Translations under genes and position numbers: made by a program
Shown: positions 20,912 to 30,010 of the stretch, in pieces
Layout: each line of letters starts with the position of its first letter
Numbering within the stretch: position 1 is the stretch's first letter
Notes under the pieces: model-generated
Told to the model about the DNA's origin: nothing
Seen by the model: the letters and a program-made list of their open reading frames with translations, nothing else
Database searches by the model: none
DNA from: Rubrivivax sp. SCN 71-131
GTDB lineage: Bacteria; Pseudomonadota; Gammaproteobacteria; Burkholderiales; Burkholderiaceae_C
DNA length: 64,000 nucleotides
Assembly: GCA_001724995.1 (NCBI GenBank)
Contig: MEFD01000024.1
Coordinates: 31,669 to 95,668, forward strand
Direction: 5' to 3'

Positions 20912-20960
20912 AAAAAAGCGCGCCATCCGCAGTCACCGAAAGTGACCGCGCAAGGCGCGC
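20912..20960 (-). terminator. Intrinsic terminator after tRNA-Leu
   Basis: On the minus strand a GCGCGCC...GGCGCGC stem (20954-20960 with 20918-20924) encloses an inner GTCAC/GTGAC hairpin and is followed by six U residues plus one more base (20917-20912). It lies between tRNA-Leu and nuoA, so it should end the tRNA transcript, with nuo expression depending on a promoter after it or partial read-through. Confidence 0.7.
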
Positions 20961-21050
20961 CCGATAGCCCATTCAAGCCGGTGCCGCGCTGCGTTCGGGC
21001 CCTTGCCGCGAGTCGCGCCGCGAACCGGACACGACTCGAGAGGTCATCGC

Positions 21051-21135
21051 TGGTGCCGACGGCGAGACTCGAACTCGCACAGCTTTCGCCACTACCCCCT
21101 CAAGATAGCGTGTCTACCAATTTCACCACGTCGGC
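21051..21135 (-). tRNA. tRNA-Leu (anticodon GAG)
   Basis: 85-base minus-strand tRNA. The acceptor stem GCCGACG pairs exactly with CGUCGGC, followed by A and an encoded CCA (21053-21051). The D-loop has GGUAGAC, the anticodon stem CUAUC/GGUAG holds the loop with GAG, a long class II variable arm follows (GUGGCGAAAGCUGU), and the T-loop is GUUCGAGUC. The long variable arm and anticodon identify leucine. A -10-like TAGAAT at 21201-21206 lies about 65 bases upstream. The position between secG and nuoA is typical of Burkholderiales. Confidence 0.97.
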
Positions 21136-21280
21136 ACGACGTCAACCTGCTTCGCAGCTCGCTCGACTGGCATGAGGATGGGCTCGTCGAACAGCTGAGA
21201 ATTCTAGCCCGAAAACAAGGGACTTCCCGAGCACCCGCGCGCCGTTTGCGCCAGGTCTAGAGGAGGCGAAAACGACGTCC

Positions 21281-21715
21281 TCACTTCGGGATCGCCGCCG
21301 CGGCGGACGCCGCCCCCGCAGGCGCCGGAGCCGGGTCTGCGGGCGCGCCAGCGGCAGCGGCGCTGGCCGGCGCGGGCGCCGGAATCGCCGCCGGAATGGC
21401 GCCCGTCGCGGGCGCGCTGGCGGCCTCGGCCGGCCGGTCGAGCACGCTGGCGCCGCTGCTCTCGCGCGCCCGGCCGCCGACGTCCGACATCAGCGCCAGT
21501 GCCAGCGTGCTGACGAAGAAGACGGTGGCGCAGGCGGCGGTCGAGCGCGAGAGGAAATTGGCGCTGCCGCTGGCACCGAACAGGCTGCCCGAGGCACCGC
21601 TGCCGAAGGAGGCGCCCATGTCGGCGCCCTTGCCGTGCTGGATCAGCACGAGGCCGATCATCACCAGCGCCGACAGCATCTGCAGCGCGAGCGCGAGGGT
21701 CATCCAGATCTGCAT
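21281..21715 (-). CDS. secG: SecG, preprotein translocase subunit
   Basis: Two-helix membrane subunit of the SecYEG translocon. 144 residues. The N-terminal helix (about 5-25) is followed by the diagnostic LIQHGKGADMGASFGSGASGSLFGASGSANFLSR and a second helix (about 58-77). The last 55-60 residues are an Ala/Pro-rich low-complexity tail, making the protein longer than the roughly 110 residues of E. coli SecG; such tails are common in this group. It lies 58 bases after tpiA. Confidence 0.96.
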   Translation of the reverse strand: MQIWMTLALALQMLSALVMIGLVLIQHGKGADMGASFGSGASGSLFGASGSANFLSRSTAACATVFFVSTLALALMSDVGGRARESSGASVLDRPAEAASAPATGAIPAAIPAPAPASAAAAGAPADPAPAPAGAASAAAAIPK

Positions 21716-21773
21716 GTATGAAAGCTCTCCAGGAAATCCGTGCGGGGCGCTTGCGTGCCCGTTCTTCGTGTCT

Positions 21774-22520
21774 TCAGCCCGCGGCGCGGCCGATGGCGAC
21801 GAAGTCCGCCGCCTTCAGCGCAGCGCCGCCGATCAGGCCGCCGTCGATGTCGAGTTGCGCGAACAGCGTGGCCGCGTTGTCGGGCTTGACGCTGCCGCCG
21901 TAGAGGATGCGCATCTGCGCGCCGTGCCCCGTGGCGGACTGCAACTGCGCGCGCAGCACCCCATGCACCGCCTGCGCCTGCTCGGGGGTGGCGGTGCGGC
22001 CAGTGCCGATGGCCCAAACGGGCTCGTAGGCGACGACGATCTCGCAGGCGCGCTCGCCCAGCAGCGCGAGGACCGCCGCCAGCTGGCGCTGCACGACGAT
22101 CTCGGTCTGCGCGTGCTCGCGCTGCAGCAGCGTCTCGCCGACGCAGACGATGGGCACCAGGCCGTGCGCGAGCGCGGCCTTGGCCTTCTCGGCCACCAGC
22201 CCGTCGGATTCGCGATGCAGCGCGCGACGCTCGGAGTGGCCCACGATGACGAAGCGGCAGCCCAGGTCCGCCAGCATCGCCGCCGACACCTCGCCGGTGT
22301 AGGCGCCCTGCTCGTGCGCCGAGCAGTCCTGCGCGCCGTAGGCGATCGCCTTGCCGGCGGCGGCCGCGGCGACGTCGGCAAGATAGGGAAAGGGCGCACA
22401 CACCGCCATCTCCGCGGCGAACGGCTCGGCGGCGACGATGCCGCGCAGCAGTTCGGCATTGGCCGTGCGGCTGCCGTGCATCTTCCAGTTGCCCACCACC
22501 AGCTTGCGCCTTGCAGTCAT
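21774..22520 (-). CDS. tpiA: Triosephosphate isomerase
   Basis: Glycolytic/gluconeogenic TIM-barrel enzyme interconverting dihydroxyacetone phosphate and glyceraldehyde 3-phosphate. The ATG at 22520 (preceded by GAGAGA) gives 248 residues starting [16 protein letters not shown]; the Asn and Lys of the substrate site are present. The catalytic histidine is in IVGHSERR, and the catalytic glutamate plus loop 6 are in [20 protein letters not shown]. The C-terminal phosphate-binding [11 protein letters not shown] and GGLIGGAAL are intact. Confidence 0.99.
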   Translation of the reverse strand: MTARRKLVVGNWKMHGSRTANAELLRGIVAAEPFAAEMAVCAPFPYLADVAAAAAGKAIAYGAQDCSAHEQGAYTGEVSAAMLADLGCRFVIVGHSERRALHRESDGLVAEKAKAALAHGLVPIVCVGETLLQREHAQTEIVVQRQLAAVLALLGERACEIVVAYEPVWAIGTGRTATPEQAQAVHGVLRAQLQSATGHGAQMRILYGGSVKPDNAATLFAQLDIDGGLIGGAALKAADFVAIGRAAG

Positions 22521-22536
22521 CGCTTCTCTCTCCAGG

Positions 22537-23523
22537 TCACCATTGCAGGACGATCTTGCCGACATGCGCGCCGGACTCCATCAGTGCGTGCGCCGCGCTC
22601 GCCTCGGCCGCGGGAAAGACGCGGTGGATGAGCGGCCGCACGCGCCCGCTCTCGAGCAGCGGCCACACGCGCTCGCGCAAGCCTTGCGCCAGTCGTGCCT
22701 TGTAGGCCAGCGCGCGCGGCCGCAAGGTCGAGCCGGTAATGGCAAGGCGCTTGCGCAGCACGAGCCCGCTGTCGATCGCGCTCTTCGTGCCGCCCTGCAC
22801 CGCGATGATCGCCAGCCGCCCGTCCGTGGCCAGGCACTGGACTTCACGCGCCACGTAGTCGCCGGCCACCATGTCGAGTACCACGTCGACGCCCTTGCCG
22901 CCGGTGAGGCGCAGCGCCTCGTCGGCGAAGTCCTGCGTGCGGTAGTTGATGGCGTGGTCGGCGCCGACGGCCAGGCAGGCGGCGCACTTGTCGTCGCTGC
23001 CGGCGGTGGCGATCACGCGTGCACCCAGGGCCTTCGCCAGCAAGGTCGCGGTGACGCCGATGCCGCTCGTGCCGCCCTGCACGAGCAGGGTCTCGCCGGC
23101 CTGCAGGCGCGCGATCTCGAACACGTTCTGCCAGACGGTGAAGAAGGTCTCCGGCAGCGCTGCCGCCTCGACCATCGACAGGCCGCGGGGCAGCGGCAGG
23201 CACTGCGCCACGGGCGCAGCACAGCGCTCGGCGTAGCCGCCGCCGGCCAGCAGGGCGCACACCGCATCGCCGATCGAGAGGCCCGCGGCCGCGAGGTCCG
23301 CCGCCGCGCCGCCGACGACGGTGCCGGCCACCTCCAGCCCCGGCAGGTCGGACACGCCCGCCGGCGGCGGGTACAGGCCCTTGCGCTGCAGCACGTCCGG
23401 GCGATTGACGCCTGAGGCCTGCACCGCGAGCAGCACTTCGCCGGGCTGCGGCTGCGGCTGCGGCCGCTGCACTTCGCGCAGGACCTCCGGGCCGCCGGCC
23501 TGGGCAATCTCGATCGCGCGCAT
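22537..23523 (-). CDS. NAD(P)H:quinone oxidoreductase, PIG3/zeta-crystallin-like
   Basis: Medium-chain dehydrogenase/reductase without zinc ligands, of the quinone oxidoreductase (PIG3-like) group. The ATG at 23523 ([15 protein letters not shown]) gives 328 residues. Visible are the GroES-like half with [21 protein letters not shown] and GLEVAGTVV, then the Rossmann half with [24 protein letters not shown] for NADPH. It probably performs one-electron reduction of quinones. It lies 19 bases after the pnp stop and 16 before tpiA, all on the same strand, so it may be co-transcribed with both. Confidence 0.92.
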   Translation of the reverse strand: MRAIEIAQAGGPEVLREVQRPQPQPQPGEVLLAVQASGVNRPDVLQRKGLYPPPAGVSDLPGLEVAGTVVGGAAADLAAAGLSIGDAVCALLAGGGYAERCAAPVAQCLPLPRGLSMVEAAALPETFFTVWQNVFEIARLQAGETLLVQGGTSGIGVTATLLAKALGARVIATAGSDDKCAACLAVGADHAINYRTQDFADEALRLTGGKGVDVVLDMVAGDYVAREVQCLATDGRLAIIAVQGGTKSAIDSGLVLRKRLAITGSTLRPRALAYKARLAQGLRERVWPLLESGRVRPLIHRVFPAAEASAAHALMESGAHVGKIVLQW

Positions 23524-23542
23524 CGCCACTGCCGCTACCGGC

Positions 23543-25873
23543 TTACTCGGTGTCGCGCGGCTCGGATGCCTCGGGCGCCGCAGCGTCGCCGCTGGCGCCC
23601 GACGGGCGGGCGTCGGCTGCCTGGCCCTCACCCGTCTCGGCGTCACGACGCGGACGTTCGCCGCGTTCGCCGCGTTCGCGGCGCGGGCGGTCGTCGCGAT
23701 CGCTGCGGTCGCCACGATCGCGGCGCGGACGGTCCTCGCGGTCGCCCCGCTCACGGCGCTCCGGCTCGACCCAGCCCTCGGGCTTCTCGAGCAACGCCTT
23801 CATCGACAGCTTGATGCGGCCCTTGTCGTCGGTCTCGAGCACCTTGACCTGCACCACCTGGCCCTCCTTGAGGAAGTCCTCGACGCGCTCGACGCGCTGG
23901 TGCGCGATCTGGCTGATGTGCAGCAGGCCGTCCTTGCCGGGCAGGATGTTGACGAGGGCTCCGAAGTCCAGGATCTTGGTCACCGGACCTTCGTAGACCT
24001 TGCCGATCTCGGCCTCGGCGGTGATCTCGGTGATGCGCTTCTTCGCGAATTCCGCCCGGTCGGCATCGGTGCTGGCGATGGTGATGGTGCCGTCCTCGCC
24101 GATGTCGATCGTGCAACCGGTCTCTTCGGTCAGTGCACGGATGGTGGAGCCGCCCTTGCCGATCACGTCGCGGATCTTCTCCGGGTTGATCTTCATCGTG
24201 TAGAGCCGCGGCGCGAACTGGCTCACCTCGGTCTTGGCGCCGCCCACGGCATCGACCATCTTGCCCAGGATGTGCAGCCGCGCCTCCTTGGCCTGCGCCA
24301 GCGCGACCTCCATGATCTCCTTGGTGATGCCCTGGATCTTGATGTCCATCTGCAGCGCGGTCACGCCCGTGCCGGTGCCGGCGACCTTGAAGTCCATGTC
24401 GCCGAGGTGATCCTCGTCGCCCAGGATGTCGGTGAGCACGGCGAAGCGGTTGCCTTCCTTGATCAGCCCCATCGCGATGCCGGCGACATGCGCCTTCAGC
24501 GGCACGCCGGCGTCCATCAGCGAGAGGCAGCCGCCGCAGACCGAGGCCATCGACGAGGAGCCGTTGCTTTCGGTGATCTCGGAGACCACGCGCAGCGTGT
24601 AGGGGAACTCGTCCTTGCTCGGCAGCACCGCGATCAGCGCGCGCTTGGCCAAACGGCCGTGGCCGATCTCGCGGCGCTTGGGGCTGCCCACGCGGCCGGT
24701 CTCGCCGGTGGCGAAAGGCGGCATGTTGTAGTGCAGCATGAAGCGGTCCTCGAACTCGCCGGCGAGCGCGTCGATGCGCTGCGCGTCGCGCTCGGTGCCG
24801 AGCGTGGCGACCACCAGCGCCTGCGTCTCGCCGCGCGTGAACAGCGCCGAGCCGTGGGCGCGCGGCAGCACGCCCGAGCGGATCTCGATCGGACGCACGG
24901 TGCGCGTGTCGCGGCCGTCGATGCGCGGCTCGCCGGCGAGGATCTGGCCGCGCACGATGCGGCTCTCGATGTCGAACAGCAGGCCTTCGACCTTGACGCG
25001 GTCGAACGCGACGCCCTGCTCCTCCAGCGCCTTCAGGGTCGCGCCGTAGGCGTCGCGGCAGGCCTGCGTGCGCGCCTGCTTGCTGCGGATCTGGTAGGCC
25101 GCGCGCAGCGGGCCGTCGGCCAGCGCGGTGACCTTCTCGATGAAGGCCTCGTCCTTGGCCGGCGCCGTCCACTGCCATTCGGGCTTGCCGGCCTCGCGCA
25201 CCAGCGCGTTGATGGCCTCGATCGCGATGCGGCCCTGCTCGTGGCCGTAGACGACGGCACCGAGCATGACCTCCTCGGAGAGCTGGTCGGCCTCGCTTTC
25301 CACCATCAGCACCGCTGCTTCGGTGCCGGCGACGACGAGGTCCAGCTTGCTGTCGGCGAGCTGCGTCTTGCCCGGGTTGAGCACGTACTCGCCGTTGACG
25401 TAGCCCACGCGAGCCGCGCCGATGGGGCCGTTGAAGGGAATGCCGCTGATGGCCAGCGCGGCGCTGGTACCGATCAGCGCGGCGATGTCGGCCTGCACCT
25501 CGGGGTTGAGGCTGAGCACGTGCACGACCACCTGCACCTCGTTGAAGAAGCCGTCCGGGAAGAGCGGGCGGATCGGGCGGTCGATGAGGCGGCTGGTCAG
25601 CGTCTCGAGCTCGCTCGGGCGGCCCTCGCGCTTGAAGAAGCTGCCCGGGATCTTGCCCGCGGCGTAGGTCTTCTCGATGTAGTCGACGGTGAGCGGAAAG
25701 AAATCCTGCCCCGCCTTGGCCTCGCTCTTGGCGACCACGGTGGCGAGCACCACGGTGTCGTCGATGCTGCAGACGACGGCGCCGCCGGACTGGCGCGCGA
25801 TCTCGCCGGTCTCGAGCGTGACGGTGTGCTGGCCCCACGGGAAGGTCTTCGTGACCTTGTTGAAAATGCTCAT
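23543..25873 (-). CDS. pnp: Polynucleotide phosphorylase (PNPase)
   Basis: Phosphorolytic 3'-5' exoribonuclease of the RNA degradosome. The ATG at 25873 ([18 protein letters not shown]) gives 776 residues. Domains in order: RNase PH-like 1, helical linker, RNase PH-like 2 ([26 protein letters not shown] with catalytic acids), KH ([20 protein letters not shown], about 555-615) and S1 ([33 protein letters not shown], about 625-695). An Arg/Asp/Gly-rich tail of about 75 residues follows, making it longer than E. coli PNPase (711). Classic rpsO-pnp pair. Confidence 0.98.
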   Translation of the reverse strand: MSIFNKVTKTFPWGQHTVTLETGEIARQSGGAVVCSIDDTVVLATVVAKSEAKAGQDFFPLTVDYIEKTYAAGKIPGSFFKREGRPSELETLTSRLIDRPIRPLFPDGFFNEVQVVVHVLSLNPEVQADIAALIGTSAALAISGIPFNGPIGAARVGYVNGEYVLNPGKTQLADSKLDLVVAGTEAAVLMVESEADQLSEEVMLGAVVYGHEQGRIAIEAINALVREAGKPEWQWTAPAKDEAFIEKVTALADGPLRAAYQIRSKQARTQACRDAYGATLKALEEQGVAFDRVKVEGLLFDIESRIVRGQILAGEPRIDGRDTRTVRPIEIRSGVLPRAHGSALFTRGETQALVVATLGTERDAQRIDALAGEFEDRFMLHYNMPPFATGETGRVGSPKRREIGHGRLAKRALIAVLPSKDEFPYTLRVVSEITESNGSSSMASVCGGCLSLMDAGVPLKAHVAGIAMGLIKEGNRFAVLTDILGDEDHLGDMDFKVAGTGTGVTALQMDIKIQGITKEIMEVALAQAKEARLHILGKMVDAVGGAKTEVSQFAPRLYTMKINPEKIRDVIGKGGSTIRALTEETGCTIDIGEDGTITIASTDADRAEFAKKRITEITAEAEIGKVYEGPVTKILDFGALVNILPGKDGLLHISQIAHQRVERVEDFLKEGQVVQVKVLETDDKGRIKLSMKALLEKPEGWVEPERRERGDREDRPRRDRGDRSDRDDRPRRERGERGERPRRDAETGEGQAADARPSGASGDAAAPEASEPRDTE

Positions 25874-25948
25874 GCGATTCTCCGGTTCGGATGGCGCGAA
25901 GGCGGTGGCGCCGGGGTCACCGGGAGACGATCGGACCGGACGCAATGC

Positions 25949-25990
25949 CATTCCAGCGAGACCCGCGGCGGGTGGGGCACCCCTGGAATG
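25949..25990 (-). promoter_or_regulatory. Hairpin in pnp leader
   Basis: CATTCCAG at 25949-25956 is exactly complementary to CTGGAATG at 25983-25990, with a GC-rich loop that can pair further. It lies in the rpsO-pnp gap, 76 bases before the pnp ATG. In E. coli the pnp leader hairpin is cut by RNase III and mediates PNPase autoregulation; an equivalent role here is inference. No U-run follows, so it is not a simple terminator. Confidence 0.45.
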
Positions 25991-26027
25991 ACACAGCAGC
26001 GTCGCGTGCAGCCGTCTCCGACGGACT

Positions 26028-26056
26028 CGCGGGCGGCGCTGTGGCGGCCGCCCGCG
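26028..26056 (-). other. GC-rich hairpin after rpsO
   Basis: CGCGGGCGGC (26028-26037) and GCCGCCCGCG (26047-26056) form a perfect 10-base-pair stem with a 9-base loop, 12 bases after the rpsO stop on the minus strand. There is no U-run, so it may protect or attenuate the rpsO mRNA rather than terminate it. Confidence 0.4.
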
Positions 26057-26068
26057 GGGAAAGGGGTG

Positions 26069-26338
26069 CTACTTGCGCAGGCCGAGCTTGGCGATGAGCG
26101 CCATGTAGCGCTCGGGCTGGCGATCCTTCAGGTAGGCCAGCAGGCGCTTGCGCTGGTTGACCATCTTCAGCAGGCCGCGGCGACCATGGTGGTCGTGCTT
26201 GTGCTCCTTGAAGTGCGGCGTGAGCTGGTTGATGCGCGCGGTCAGCAGCGCGACCTGCACTTCGGGCGAACCGGTATCGTTGGCGCTGCGGGCGTTGCCG
26301 GCGACGATCTCGGCCTTCTCGGTGGTTGCCAGGGACAT
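26069..26338 (-). CDS. rpsO: 30S ribosomal protein S15
   Basis: Small-subunit protein S15 that binds the central domain of 16S rRNA. The ATG at 26338 gives 89 residues, exactly the family length. Conserved stretch [49 protein letters not shown] is complete, including the residues that contact rRNA. Upstream lies a structured leader and a TATAAT -10. Adjacent to pnp as in most proteobacteria. Confidence 0.99.
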   Translation of the reverse strand: MSLATTEKAEIVAGNARSANDTGSPEVQVALLTARINQLTPHFKEHKHDHHGRRGLLKMVNQRKRLLAYLKDRQPERYMALIAKLGLRK

Positions 26339-26401
26339 GGGATTTCCTCGTTCATGGGAAGCCGCCCACGCCCCGCGGGCTGCCATGCCCGGGGCCGCTG
26401 C

Positions 26402-26447
26402 GGTTTCCGATTGCCACTTGCGGAAACACCGGTGAAACCGACCGGTG
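26402..26447 (-). promoter_or_regulatory. Structured rpsO leader
   Basis: Two consecutive stems can form in the rpsO 5' leader: GTTTCCG/CGGAAAC (about 26403-26427) and CACCGGT/ACCGGTG (26427-26433 with 26441-26447). S15 is known to repress its own translation by binding leader structures, with different folds in different phyla. Assigning this leader to S15 autoregulation is inference. Confidence 0.35.
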
Positions 26448-26482
26448 CCGTGCTTGTCTCCCCGACAAGAGGGGAGCCCGGA

Positions 26483-26488
26483 ATTATA
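26483..26488 (-). promoter_or_regulatory. -10 box for rpsO
   Basis: Exact TATAAT on the minus strand, rare in such GC-rich DNA. It overlaps the TAA stop of the upstream binding-protein gene and lies about 145 bases before the rpsO ATG. No good -35 is seen at 16-18 bases spacing. Confidence 0.5.
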
Positions 26489-27830
26489 GGCGAACGGTGC
26501 CGGGCCGCTGCATGCGGCAGCTGCTGGCCATCGCCAGCTCGCCCGGCGCGAAGCGGCGCAGAGTGCGAAAGCCGTAGCCCGAGCCCTCGACGTCGACGCG
26601 CACGCCGGCACTGCCCACGCGGTCCATCACGCTGACGAAGAGCGGTTGCTGGAGTTGGTGGTCCTCGGCCCGCATCCAGGCCTCGTGCCGACCGCCGAGC
26701 GCGAACGCCGCCTCCGGATCGAGCCGTGCATCCTCGAGCGCCCGTGCCACGGCCGGCGCATCGGCCGAGCCGGCGCGCTCGATCGCCGCGACCAGCATCT
26801 CGATCATCAGCAGCATGCGCAGGTGCAGGTAATCCTCGCGCGGGTCGGGATAGCGCTTGCGGAAGGCCGCGTGCAGCGCCTGCGAGGCCGGGTCGCCGAC
26901 GTTGGGGTGCCACTCGGCCACGGCCAGCACGCGGCCCACGCCCGCCTCGCCGATCGCCGCGGGTGCCCCGAGCGCGTTGCCGTAGAAGGTGTAGAGCCGC
27001 GCCTGGCTGCCCGCCTCGCGCAAGGCCTTGGCCAGCAGCGTCAGGTCGCTGCCCCAGTTGCCGGTGAGCACGGCCTGCGCGCCGCTCGTGCGGATCTTCT
27101 GCGCGTAGGGCATGAAGTCCTTGACGCGCCCGAGCGGATGCAGCTCGTCGCCGACGATCTGCACGTCCGGTCGCGCGACGGCGATGCTCTCGCGCGCACG
27201 TCGCACGACGTGCCGGCCGAAGCTGTAGTCTTGCCCGATGAGGTAGAGGCGCTGCAGGTCGCGGTCGTCCCGCATGACCTCCACCAGCGCCTGCAGCCGC
27301 ATGTCGGCATGCGCGTCGAAGCGGAAGTGCCAGAAGCTGCAGCGCTCGTTGGTCAGCGAGGGCTCGACCGCGGAGTAGTTGAGGAAGACGACGCGCCGCG
27401 CCGGATCGCGCGCGTTGTGCTTGTCGATCGCCTCCACCAGCGCGGTCGCCACCGCCGAGCTGTTGCCCTGGCAGACGATGCGTGCGCCCTGGTCGATCGC
27501 CGCGCGCAAGGCAGAGAGCGCCTCCTCGACGCTGCCCTTGCTGTCCAGTCGCAGCAGTTGCAGCTGCCGCGCCCCCGAGGGCATGCGCACTCCGCCACGC
27601 GCGTTGATGCGCTCCACGGCGAAGTTCAGGTTGCGAAGCACCGCTTCGCCGGCGTTGGCGAAGGCGCCGGAGAGGCCTTCGATCACCGCCACCATCAGCG
27701 GCTCGGAGGACGCGTTCGCCGCGGCAGCGGCGGCCGACGCAGGCCGCCACAGCGCGGCGGCACCGCCGGCCAGGAGTGCAGCGGCCAACAGGTGGCGGCG
27801 CGCCGGCGCCGCGCGCGAATGTCGATTCAT
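26484..27830 (-). CDS. ABC transporter substrate-binding protein, branched-chain amino acid type (orphan)
   Basis: Periplasmic binding protein of the Leu/Ile/Val (LivJ-like) class. The ATG at 27830 gives 448 residues. A Tat-like or Sec signal (about 1-38, with [20 protein letters not shown] and an Ala-rich end) precedes the fold. Characteristic pieces are [28 protein letters not shown] and [16 protein letters not shown]. No permease or ATPase genes are adjacent, so it is an orphan and might work with a distant LivHMGF or as a sensor. Its TAA stop is part of the rpsO -10 box. Substrate unknown. Confidence 0.85.
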   Translation of the reverse strand: MNRHSRAAPARRHLLAAALLAGGAAALWRPASAAAAAANASSEPLMVAVIEGLSGAFANAGEAVLRNLNFAVERINARGGVRMPSGARQLQLLRLDSKGSVEEALSALRAAIDQGARIVCQGNSSAVATALVEAIDKHNARDPARRVVFLNYSAVEPSLTNERCSFWHFRFDAHADMRLQALVEVMRDDRDLQRLYLIGQDYSFGRHVVRRARESIAVARPDVQIVGDELHPLGRVKDFMPYAQKIRTSGAQAVLTGNWGSDLTLLAKALREAGSQARLYTFYGNALGAPAAIGEAGVGRVLAVAEWHPNVGDPASQALHAAFRKRYPDPREDYLHLRMLLMIEMLVAAIERAGSADAPAVARALEDARLDPEAAFALGGRHEAWMRAEDHQLQQPLFVSVMDRVGSAGVRVDVEGSGYGFRTLRRFAPGELAMASSCRMQRPGTVRL

Positions 27831-27866
27831 GGACAGGATCTTTCGCGTGCGCAAGTCTTGAAGCGA

Positions 27867-27893
27867 ATTCTAGGAGGTGCCATGAGGTGCCAT
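27867..27893 (-). promoter_or_regulatory. -10-like box with tandem 10-bp repeat upstream
   Basis: TAGAAT on the minus strand at 27872-27867 lies 36 bases before the ATG of the binding-protein gene. Directly upstream is a perfect tandem duplication of GAGGTGCCAT (27874-27883 and 27884-27893). No convincing -35 is seen. The repeat could be a regulator site or a simple slip duplication. Confidence 0.3.
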
Positions 27894-27944
27894 GGGCCGC
27901 GATGCGATGAACCGTCCCGGTCCCGACGCCGCGCGCTGGCGCCT

Positions 27945-28976
27945 TTAGCCCTGCGCCAGCGGCCAGCGCGGGCGCACCTCGAAGCTGCCCCCGCGCCGCG
28001 CCTGGGCCAGGCCGGCCTGCACGCGCATCGCCGCGGCCATGGCGATCATCGCGCCGTTGTCGGTGCACAGATCGAGCGGAGGGTAGTGCACGACGAAGCC
28101 GCGACGCGCCGCGGCGGCGTCCAGTTGCTGCCGCAGCCGCCGGTTGGCGCCGACACCGCCGGCGACGACGAGTTGCGGCAGCCCGCTGTCCTTCATCGCA
28201 CGCAGTGTCTTGGCCACCAGCACGTCGACGATCGCCGCCTGCGCGCAGGCGGCAAGGTCAGCCCGCTGGGTGGGCGTCGGCGCGGGCCCGAAGCCGCGCA
28301 GCCGCGTCATCACCGCGGTCTTCAGGCCGGCGAAGGAAAAATCCAGGTCGCCGCTGTGCAGCAGCGGCCGCGGCAGCGCCACGGCGTCGTCGCGGCCCTG
28401 CTCGGCCAGGCGCGCCAGCGCCGGCCCGCCGGGATAGCCCAGGCCCAGCAGCTTGGCGCTCTTGTCGAAGGCCTCGCCGGCGGCGTCGTCGATCGTCTCG
28501 CCCAGCAGCTCGTAGCGGCCCACGCCGTGCACGCGCATGAGCTGCGTGTGGCCGCCGGAGACGAGCAGCGCGACGAAGGGAAAGCGCGGCTGCGGCGACC
28601 CGAGGAAGGGCGAGAGCAGGTGGCCCTCCAGGTGGTGCACCGGCAGCGTGGGCCGCTGCAGCGCCGCCCCCAGCGCCTCGGCCACCCCGGCGCCGACGAG
28701 CAGCGCCCCGGCCAGCCCCGGGCCCTGGGTGTAGGCGACGAGCTCTACTTGGTCCAGCGTGCGCCCGGCGTCGCCCAGCACCTGGCGCAGCAGCGGCACG
28801 ATGCGCCGCACGTGGTCGCGCGAGGCCAGCTCGGGCACCACGCCGCCGTAGGCCTCGTGCAGCTTCACCTGGCTGTGCAGGGCGTGCGCGAGCAGCCGTG
28901 GCCGGCCCTGCCCCGCAGCGTCGACGAGGGCCACGCCGCTCTCGTCGCAGGAGGTCTCAATGCCGAGGACGAGCAT
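27945..28976 (-). CDS. tsaD: TsaD, tRNA threonylcarbamoyladenosine synthase subunit
   Basis: Catalytic subunit that transfers the threonylcarbamoyl group to A37 of ANN-decoding tRNAs, with TsaB and TsaE. 343 residues. Hallmarks are [36 protein letters not shown], and the metal-binding histidines in [16 protein letters not shown]-fold phosphate loops VSGGHTQL and [12 protein letters not shown] are intact. It starts 6 bases after recR ends on the same strand. Confidence 0.98.
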   Translation of the reverse strand: MLVLGIETSCDESGVALVDAAGQGRPRLLAHALHSQVKLHEAYGGVVPELASRDHVRRIVPLLRQVLGDAGRTLDQVELVAYTQGPGLAGALLVGAGVAEALGAALQRPTLPVHHLEGHLLSPFLGSPQPRFPFVALLVSGGHTQLMRVHGVGRYELLGETIDDAAGEAFDKSAKLLGLGYPGGPALARLAEQGRDDAVALPRPLLHSGDLDFSFAGLKTAVMTRLRGFGPAPTPTQRADLAACAQAAIVDVLVAKTLRAMKDSGLPQLVVAGGVGANRRLRQQLDAAAARRGFVVHYPPLDLCTDNGAMIAMAAAMRVQAGLAQARRGGSFEVRPRWPLAQG

Positions 28977-28982
28977 GCCGCG

Positions 28983-29570
28983 TCAGCGCCGGTCGACGAG
29001 CGCGTGCGCGAGCGTGCCGAGGTCGACGTACTCGAGCTCGCTGCCCACGGGCACACCACGCGCCAGCCGTGTGACCGCAAGGCCGCGCTCGCGCAGCAGC
29101 TGGGCCAGCGCATGCGCGGTCGCCTCGCCTTCGGCGCTGAATCCGGTGGCCAGGATCACCTCGCGCACGACGCCGTCGCCGGCGCGCTCGAGCAGCGGCA
29201 CGACGCCGATGTCGTGCACGCCCACGCCGTCCAGCGGCGACAGTCGACCCATCAGGACGAAGTAAAGGCCGTGGTAGCTGCCGCTGCGCTCGAGTGCTGC
29301 CTGGTCGGCCGGCGTCTCGACGACGCAGAGCTGCCCGGCGTCGCGCGCCGGGTCGAGGCAGGTGGCGCACACCTCGGCTTCGGTGAAGCCGTGACAGCGC
29401 GTGCAGTGGCGTACGCGTGCAGCGCCCTGCAGGAGCGCGAGCGCGAGCTGGCGCGCGCCGCTGCGGTCGTGCTGCAGCAGGTGGTAGGCCATGCGCTGCG
29501 CGGACTTCGGTCCCACGCCGGGCAGGCGCCGCAGCGCCTCGACCAGGTCGGCGAGCGCGGATTCGGCCAT
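28983..29570 (-). CDS. recR: RecR, recombination mediator
   Basis: RecFOR-pathway protein that helps load RecA on SSB-coated gaps. 195 residues. The N-terminal helix-hairpin-helix region contains [22 protein letters not shown]4 zinc finger is built from [16 protein letters not shown], followed by the Toprim domain ([28 protein letters not shown]). It lies 25 bases after ybaB, in the conserved dnaX-ybaB-recR order. Confidence 0.98.
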   Translation of the reverse strand: MAESALADLVEALRRLPGVGPKSAQRMAYHLLQHDRSGARQLALALLQGAARVRHCTRCHGFTEAEVCATCLDPARDAGQLCVVETPADQAALERSGSYHGLYFVLMGRLSPLDGVGVHDIGVVPLLERAGDGVVREVILATGFSAEGEATAHALAQLLRERGLAVTRLARGVPVGSELEYVDLGTLAHALVDRR

Positions 29571-29595
29571 CGCGCCGGAGCCAGCGGCCTCGTCC

Positions 29596-29922
29596 TCAGA
29601 ACGGGAACTTCATTCCCGGCGGCAGCGGCATGCCGGCGGTGAGCTTGCCCATTTTCTCGGAGCTCACCGTCTCGGCGCGACGGATCGCGTCATTGAAGGC
29701 CGCGGCGACCAGGTCCTCCAGCATGTCCTTGTCATCGGCCAGCAGGCTGGGGTCGATGACCACGCGCTTGACGTCGTGCTTGCAGGTCATCGTGACCTTC
29801 ACGAGCCCGGCGCCGGACTGGCCCTCGACTTCGAGCGTCGCCAGTTCCTCCTGCGCGCGGCGCAGGTTGTCCTGCATGGCCTGGGCCTGCTTCATGAGGC
29901 CGGCGAGTTGGCCCTTCATCAT
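29596..29922 (-). CDS. ybaB: YbaB/EbfC nucleoid-associated protein
   Basis: Small DNA-binding dimer of the YbaB/EbfC family, found with dnaX and recR across bacteria. 108 residues. The sequence begins [20 protein letters not shown], has the conserved [23 protein letters not shown] segment and ends with the PG-rich LPPGMKFPF tail. Function is chromatin binding with modest regulatory effects in other bacteria. Confidence 0.96.
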   Translation of the reverse strand: MMKGQLAGLMKQAQAMQDNLRRAQEELATLEVEGQSGAGLVKVTMTCKHDVKRVVIDPSLLADDKDMLEDLVAAAFNDAIRRAETVSSEKMGKLTAGMPLPPGMKFPF

Positions 29923-30010
29923 GGTGTCTCTCCTGCAAGGATGCGGTGGGATGCGGTGGAAAATGGGCTTCGGTGACGGCCGGCTGCGCGACGGGTCGCA
30001 GCATGCGCGC

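Noticed and set aside
23321..26635. 1104-codon frame on the plus strand opposite pnp and rpsO
   Set aside because: Antisense shadow of pnp; composition and lack of motifs argue against a gene.
26646..29642. 998-codon frame opposite the binding protein, tsaD and recR
   Set aside because: Antisense shadow; the minus-strand genes show complete family motifs.
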